64,000 nt of DNA. Origin: Palauibacter sp022826685 (GTDB lineage Bacteria > Gemmatimonadota > Gemmatimonadetes > Palauibacterales > Palauibacteraceae). The notes under the pieces are model-generated. The model saw only the letters and a list, made by a program, of their open reading frames with translations, had not been told where the DNA came from and did not search any database. Where the stretch lies: assembly GCF_965221685.1 (NCBI RefSeq), contig NZ_OZ244907.1; one strand, 5' to 3'. The stretch's first letter is position 1. Every line of letters begins with the position of its first letter. The position numbers were made by a program, and so were the translations under genes. Shown here one piece after another: positions 59,775 to 64,000 of this stretch.

Positions 59775-60359
59775 ATGCAACTTACCGAAGGGACCTGGCG
59801 GGACGCCCAGCGGATGCCCGACGACGGCAACCGCTACGAGGCGATCAACGGGATCCTGCACGTGACCGCTGCCCCCAAGTGGCGCCATCAGGTGGTCAGC
59901 AAGCGGCTCCTGATGAGGCTGTCCGAGTTGTTGGAGGAGCCCGGACACGGCGAAGTGGTGGCCGCCCCCGGGGTCGAGTTTCCGGCCACCGGCGAGGGAG
60001 TGCAGCCGGACATTCTCTTCGTTTCCAACGAACGGCGCCACATCGTCGAGGAGGCGGGACTCGTGGGGGCGCCGGACCTCGTCGTCGAGGTTCTCTCTCC
60101 CTCCACGGCCGAGCGCGACCGTGGCGAAAAGCGGCGGCTCTACGAGCGCCAGGGCGTACGCGAGTACTGGATCGTGGACCCCACCGAGAATCAGGTCGAC
60201 GTTTACCGGTTCGGCCCCGGAACCGGGGCGGGACCGACGTTGCGCCTCGGGCCCGAGCGCTTCGGCCGCCGGCTCCCCGTCCGTCTCGGCGACACGCAAG
60301 TCGGCGTGATCGACCTCTCAAGCATCTTCGCCCCCGTATTCGGCGACGCCCCCCGCTGA
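59775..60359 (+). CDS. Uma2 family endonuclease-like protein (DUF820)
   Basis: Protein of 194 residues with the restriction-endonuclease-like PD-(D/E)XK fold of the Uma2/DUF820 family. Seen: YEAINGILHVTAAP at the N-terminus, GEGVQPDILFVS with the first acidic residue, APDLVVEVLSPSTAERDRGEKRRLYERQGVREYWIVDP containing the E-x-L-S and lysine positions, and a closing EIDLSSIF-like IDLSSIFAP. Members are abundant in cyanobacteria and other phyla, often mobile, and of unproven function. The ATG at 59775 is chosen by family length. The upstream gap holds the rhodanese-gene fragment. Confidence 0.9.
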   Translation: MQLTEGTWRDAQRMPDDGNRYEAINGILHVTAAPKWRHQVVSKRLLMRLSELLEEPGHGEVVAAPGVEFPATGEGVQPDILFVSNERRHIVEEAGLVGAPDLVVEVLSPSTAERDRGEKRRLYERQGVREYWIVDPTENQVDVYRFGPGTGAGPTLRLGPERFGRRLPVRLGDTQVGVIDLSSIFAPVFGDAPR

Positions 60360-60408
60360 TCGACCCCGCCCGGGTCGGACGGCCGGAGCCCCGGCTACTT
60401 CGCGGCCG

Positions 60409-60951
60409 TCACCAGATCGTTTCGTAGCGGGCGGGGGCGAGGTTCCAGGTTTCGCCGTAGACGTGGAGGCGGTTCGTCGGTCCGTCGGGGCCCACGAGCG
60501 GCGCGCCGGCGTGGGCCCATGAGAGGAGGCTTCCGCGCAGGTTGAGGACGGGCCGGCCCTCCTCGTTCTGGCGCTTCGCGTACTCCGAACTCCGGTGCCC
60601 GATCGTGCAGTACGCCACGACGGTCAGATCCGCGTACCGGTCCGGGTCCTGTTCGAACTCCTCGGAGGTGATGGAACCGGGAATCCAGGAGATCTCGCGC
60701 TCGCGGGGGGCCCGGGCGTCGACGAGCACGACGCTTCCCGTCTCGAGCAGCCGCCCCACCTCCTCGACGGTGACGGCTTCCACCTCGGGAAAGCGCCGTT
60801 CGACCTCCTCCACCATCTCTTCCACGCGCGCGAGCTTCTCCTCGTCCGTCAGGCGGGCCTGACCGGCGCAACCGGCGACGGCGACGAGGACGAGGGTCGG
60901 GGCCAGCAGCCCACGGGCTGCGAGAACCAGGGCTGCATTCTGTCGTTCCAT
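60409..60951 (-). CDS. Rhodanese-like domain lipoprotein
   Basis: Lipoprotein of 180 residues with the signal ending at VAGC (Cys28), a short charged helix (about 34-52), then a rhodanese-like domain: SVVLVDARAPREREISWIPGSI, and the active-site loop VAYCTIGHRSSEYA with the catalytic Cys115. It likely transfers sulfur or handles cysteine redox in the periplasm. The last residues (LHVYGETWNLAPARYETIW) lie outside the domain. Three consecutive ATGs at 60957, 60954 and 60951 are possible; 60951 suits GGGAG best. It lies 34 bases after the aminotransferase gene. A partial copy is at 59604-59677. Confidence 0.88.
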   Translation of the reverse strand: MERQNAALVLAARGLLAPTLVLVAVAGCAGQARLTDEEKLARVEEMVEEVERRFPEVEAVTVEEVGRLLETGSVVLVDARAPREREISWIPGSITSEEFEQDPDRYADLTVVAYCTIGHRSSEYAKRQNEEGRPVLNLRGSLLSWAHAGAPLVGPDGPTNRLHVYGETWNLAPARYETIW

Positions 60952-60985
60952 CATCATTCTCCCGGAAACCTCCCCGACCGCCCGT

Positions 60986-62245
60986 TCAGGCGGCGCGGGC
61001 GGTCGCGATCCCCTCGGCCAGCGCATCGACGAGCCGGGGAATCGCGTGCGCCGGCGTGGCGCAGAGCGCGATCCTCACCGCGCCCTCCATCGGGACCACG
61101 TACACCCCGGCCTCGCGCATGGTTGCGGCCGTCACCTCCGCGTCCGGCGTGAACACCGACACGAAGAAGCCGCCCTCGTAGCGGGGGTAGGTCAATCCCG
61201 CGCCCCCCGCAAGCTCGTTGAAGACCGCGACCCGCTCGTTGAGGAGGCGAATCATCCCCGCGCGCTCCTCGTCCGTGCGCCGCCGAAGTTCCGGATCCGT
61301 GAGGAGTTCGGTGGCGCCGAGCAGTCCGAGGTGGTTGCAGTTCGACCACGTGGCCCGGCACGAGAACCCGAGCGCATTCGAGATCCGCTGCCGCTCCTCC
61401 GCCTCCCGGTGAAGCGCCACGAGCGCCCCCACGCGCGCGCCGTAGAGGGCGAACGACTTCGACACCGTCCAGCCCACGAGAACCGTCGCGGACTCCATCA
61501 TCCGCGGGATGTGGCCGATCCAGCCGTTCGACCCCTCGTCCCCGAACTTCGCGTACGCGTGGTCGAGGAGGAACGCGACGGGACCCCGCCGGCCCACCTC
61601 CCGCACGATCTCCGCCACCGCCTCCCATTCCGACTCGTCGAGCGAATAACCGGTGGGGTTGTTGCAGGGGAAGTTGAAGAGGACGAGCGACCGCCCCTGC
61701 CGTTCGACCTGGCCCTCGAGCCCGGCCCGGAACGCCTCGACGTCGAGGCGGATCCCGGCATCGAACATGTTGAAGGTCTCGACCGCGCGTCCCGAATGGG
61801 TCGAGATCGTGTGGTACGGACCCCAGTAGTAGCTGGGCGTGAGCGCTGCCTGCCCGGGCTCGAGGAAGTTCAGGATCGCGTGGTGGATCGCCCCGGTGCT
61901 TCCCGGCGTGGCGACGGCGACCGCCTGTTCGGCCAGGCCGCCCTCCCCGCAGAGGTCCGCGATCACCGCGGCCAGGTACGGAGGGTCTCCGGAGATCGGC
62001 GCATAGCCGGCCGCGCGCGCGTGCGGCACGCGCCCCAGCGCCTCGGCCGCCGCGGGCATCACCGCGAGGCTTCCGTCGTCGTTCATCAGCGCCCCGAGCG
62101 TCGAGTTCAGGATCGACTCGCCCGCCGCGGCCCGCCGCACGGCCTCGCCGTGCAGGGCGAAGATCGGGTCGTTCCCTTCGCGCGTCGCCGCCTCGGGAAT
62201 GAGGCTGCCGGAAGAACCGGAAAGAGTGGTCATCGCCGTCGTCAT
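60986..62245 (-). CDS. Class I/II PLP-dependent aminotransferase
   Basis: Cytoplasmic fold-type I aminotransferase of 419 residues. Seen: GYAPISGDPPYLAAV near residue 80, the substrate-loop TPSYYWGPYHTIS, FPCNNPTGYSLDESEW, LLDHAYAKFG with the PLP-pairing Asp and Tyr, and SKSFALYGARVG with the PLP-lysine. The wording is closest to aspartate/tyrosine-type aminotransferases of the less common branch seen in Bacteroidota and Gemmatimonadota. The amino-acid substrate cannot be told. It is divergent from nothing nearby: the serine hydrolase upstream runs the same way with six bases between, so the three minus-strand genes may form one unit. Confidence 0.92.
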   Translation of the reverse strand: MTTAMTTLSGSSGSLIPEAATREGNDPIFALHGEAVRRAAAGESILNSTLGALMNDDGSLAVMPAAAEALGRVPHARAAGYAPISGDPPYLAAVIADLCGEGGLAEQAVAVATPGSTGAIHHAILNFLEPGQAALTPSYYWGPYHTISTHSGRAVETFNMFDAGIRLDVEAFRAGLEGQVERQGRSLVLFNFPCNNPTGYSLDESEWEAVAEIVREVGRRGPVAFLLDHAYAKFGDEGSNGWIGHIPRMMESATVLVGWTVSKSFALYGARVGALVALHREAEERQRISNALGFSCRATWSNCNHLGLLGATELLTDPELRRRTDEERAGMIRLLNERVAVFNELAGGAGLTYPRYEGGFFVSVFTPDAEVTAATMREAGVYVVPMEGAVRIALCATPAHAIPRLVDALAEGIATARAA

Positions 62246-62251
62246 CGTCCG

Positions 62252-63727
62252 CTACCGGACCTTGTTCGAGAAGTTGCCGTGGACGCTGTACCGAGCGATC
62301 GCGCCGTCCTCCCGGTGGAAGATGTACGCTTCTCCCGGCTCGCCGTCGTCCCGCATGCGCCGGAAGGTATCGCCGTCCTCATGCCGCAGCTTCGTCATCG
62401 CTTCGAGCGGATCGTTCGTCGGGACGCCGAGGACCGCGAGACCATCGTCCCACCGGAGGATGACCGACTCTCCCCATGTGGACTGGTAGAGTCCCTCGTA
62501 CTCTTCCAGGGAAGCCGGCCGCGGGGTCCCGCCGCCCGGGTCGCTCTGGATCTCCTCGAAGGCCGCGCCGAGCGTCGCCATCATCTTCGTCCACACGTCG
62601 GTGGGATTGGCCTGGGCGTTCATCATCACCGTGCCCGCCAGCTTCTTCGCCGGAAGGATCTGGAAGGTCGAGCGGAAGCCCGGACAGCTCCCGCCGTGGC
62701 CCACCGTGCGTTCCCCGTCGCGGCGCGAGACCGCGAACCCGAACCCCCACATCGTGTCGAAGTCCGGGTCGACCCAGTGCACGCGGTGCATCTCCCTCAG
62801 CGTGTTCGCGTCGAGAATCTCCGTCCCGCCGTTCTCCAGCAGCCGGAACTGCCACGACGCGAGGCGCGCGAGATCTTCCACGGTGGAGGCGAACCCCGCC
62901 CTGGACGCCATCCCCAGCGCCTGGAAGAAGGGGGCCTCGGCCCGCTGCCCGTCCCGCTCGAGCCGCGAGTATCCGGTGGCGTAGCGGCCGCCCTGGTGCT
63001 CGACGGGAATGTCGGGGTACGTGTCCGACATCCCCAGCGGCTCCAGGATCCGGCTCCGGATGTACTCGTCATACGCCATCCCCGAAGCCTGCTCGATCAA
63101 CTGTCCCGCCAGCGCCATGCCGAGGTTGGAGTACTGGAAGTAGCGGCGGCCGGGATACAGCGTCTCCTGCTCCGCCAGCCCCTCGATGATCTCGTCCACC
63201 GTCGGGAAGGGGTGATCGGGACCGGTCCAGTAGGGGTGCGCCGATTCCCGCGGGAGTCCCGAGGAGTGCGTGAGGATCCCCTCCACGCTCACGCTCGGGC
63301 CGTCGGGGTAGACCTGCTCGAGGTCGTACCACGGAAGGTGCGTGGAAACGGGGTCGTCGAGACCCAGCTTGCCCTCGTCCCGCTGCTGCATCACGCCGAT
63401 GGAGGTGAAGAGCTTCGAGATCGAGCACACCGAATACATCGTCGACGGGGTCGCGGGGACCCCGGTCTCGCGGTGGGCGTACCCGTATCCGCGGGCCCAG
63501 ACGAGATCCTGATCGTGCACGAGCGCCGCGGACACGCCGGGGATCTTCTCGTACGCCATCTTCGCGTCGAGCCAGGCCTCGAACAGCGCCACCGCCTGCT
63601 CGAAGCGCGGATCGTTCACGGGATCGCCGTTCCCCTGGGCGCACCCGGAGGCGGGAGCCGCGAGAACGACGGCGACGACGCAGGCGACGGCACGACGCCA
63701 TGGACGGCCTCGGAATGGACGGGTCAT
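62252..63727 (-). CDS. Serine hydrolase lipoprotein (class C beta-lactamase fold)
   Basis: Predicted lipoprotein of 491 residues. The signal ends at PASGC (Cys29). Catalytic motifs: CSISK gives Ser102/Lys105, YSN near residue 195 follows RRYFQ, and GHGGSCPGFRS near residue 365 has the HxG-type third motif. A C-terminal beta-rich part of about 100 residues (YEGLYQSTWGESVILRWDDGLAV) is the usual extra domain of these esterase/D-aminopeptidase-like proteins. AAGGAGG lies seven bases before the ATG at 63727. It lies six bases upstream of the aminotransferase gene. It is related in fold, not closely in sequence, to the protein at 49045-50808. Confidence 0.92.
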   Translation of the reverse strand: MTRPFRGRPWRRAVACVVAVVLAAPASGCAQGNGDPVNDPRFEQAVALFEAWLDAKMAYEKIPGVSAALVHDQDLVWARGYGYAHRETGVPATPSTMYSVCSISKLFTSIGVMQQRDEGKLGLDDPVSTHLPWYDLEQVYPDGPSVSVEGILTHSSGLPRESAHPYWTGPDHPFPTVDEIIEGLAEQETLYPGRRYFQYSNLGMALAGQLIEQASGMAYDEYIRSRILEPLGMSDTYPDIPVEHQGGRYATGYSRLERDGQRAEAPFFQALGMASRAGFASTVEDLARLASWQFRLLENGGTEILDANTLREMHRVHWVDPDFDTMWGFGFAVSRRDGERTVGHGGSCPGFRSTFQILPAKKLAGTVMMNAQANPTDVWTKMMATLGAAFEEIQSDPGGGTPRPASLEEYEGLYQSTWGESVILRWDDGLAVLGVPTNDPLEAMTKLRHEDGDTFRRMRDDGEPGEAYIFHREDGAIARYSVHGNFSNKVR

Positions 63728-63873
63728 GAGGCGCCTCCTTGAGGGCGGGGTGAGCATCGGGCCTCGGCCTCCGACGGCGAGGCGTGATTCAACTCTGGCG
63801 CGAACGCGGGGGGCGCGCCACCCTTCGGCATGGCTCTTCCACCTGCCTTCCACCCGCACGAAAGGACCGAGAC

Positions 63874-64000
63874 ATGCGGAGACTTGTCCTGGCCGCAGCG
63901 CTCGCGCTGGGCTTGGCCGGAATGCTCGCCATCGGAGGCGCGGCCCCGGTGAGCGCGCAGGACTCGCAACTGCTCGCCGTGGGCGAGATGGCGCCCGACT
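63874..64000 (+). CDS. Exported protein, probable redoxin, cut by the window edge
   Basis: Only 42 residues are visible: a signal peptide MRRLVLAAALALGLAGMLAI ending near VSAQ, then DSQLLAVGEMAPD. The last residues match the opening of thioredoxin-like TlpA/AhpC-family redoxins (VGxxAPDF), so an exported redox protein is likely, though the catalytic cysteine lies beyond the window. AAGGA stands about nine bases before the ATG. It is divergent from the serine hydrolase gene. Confidence 0.7.
   Translation, partial: MRRLVLAAALALGLAGMLAIGGAAPVSAQDSQLLAVGEMAPD

Noticed and set aside
1..64000. CRISPR arrays, tRNA or rRNA genes, transposases, integrases
   Set aside because: I looked for repeat-spacer arrays, cloverleaf-like stretches and mobile-element proteins and saw none; the 23-bp array has only four degenerate units and no spacers.

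Overview
The window is a high-GC bacterial chromosome segment with dense genes, little intergenic space and many exported proteins. The mix points to Gemmatimonadota or a close relative: carboxypeptidase-regulatory/TonB-plug proteins ending in GVVA(V/I)WTK, PadR next to permease-prefix proteins, DUF1592/DUF1552 pairs, S9/M14/S10 peptidases, lipoprotein amidohydrolases and choice-of-anchor-B proteins. Ankyrin and plant-type leucine-rich repeats would fit a host- or sponge-associated lineage. This assignment is inference from gene content; no rRNA or other phylogenetic marker is present. I saw no tRNA, rRNA, CRISPR array, transposase or phage gene, and no gene-free stretch over 300 bases.

Layout. 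1-2.5 kb: end of a lipoprotein amidohydrolase, a GNAT acetyltransferase and a DUF2911 lipoprotein. 2.5-5.9 kb: three tandem plug-only proteins, the middle one split by an in-frame TAG. 6-9.6 kb: an Nramp-like transporter, MOSC protein and NhaC antiporter on the minus strand. 9.8-13.9 kb: an M14 peptidase, then a DUF4143 ATPase preceded by four 23-bp repeats. 14-21.5 kb: an S9 peptidase, an FG-GAP/LVIVD protein, a DCC thiol protein, a YtcJ amidohydrolase and a lipocalin-like lipoprotein. 21.6-25.6 kb: a second Nramp-like transporter, a voltage-gated-type ion channel, a VOC protein and an exported regulatory-domain protein.

25.8-33.8 kb is a catabolic block: HyuA-HyuB facing a D-aminoacylase, a ketopantoate-reductase-family enzyme and an acyl-CoA synthetase. 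33.8-39.5 kb is an overlapping trio (DUF1592 c-type cytochrome, Tat-exported DUF1552 protein, ankyrin protein). 39.6-42 kb is PadR plus three paralogous permease-prefix membrane proteins behind a palindrome. 42.2-48.9 kb is a seven-gene minus-strand run: binding protein, P450, 3Fe-4S ferredoxin, PanB, SDR, quinone reductase, beta-propeller lipoprotein.

49-64 kb holds a serine hydrolase, a large Ig/LRR/zincin lipoprotein, a DUF6165 protein, a YchF-like GTPase, an exported histone-deacetylase-fold protein, an aldolase-fold lipoprotein, an S10 carboxypeptidase, a Uma2 protein next to a rhodanese-gene fragment, the intact rhodanese lipoprotein, an aminotransferase, a second serine hydrolase and the start of a probable redoxin. 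Overall the window suggests an organism that degrades peptides and amides outside the cytoplasm and imports the products. The most unexplained signal is the 23-bp repeat array at 12465-12556.
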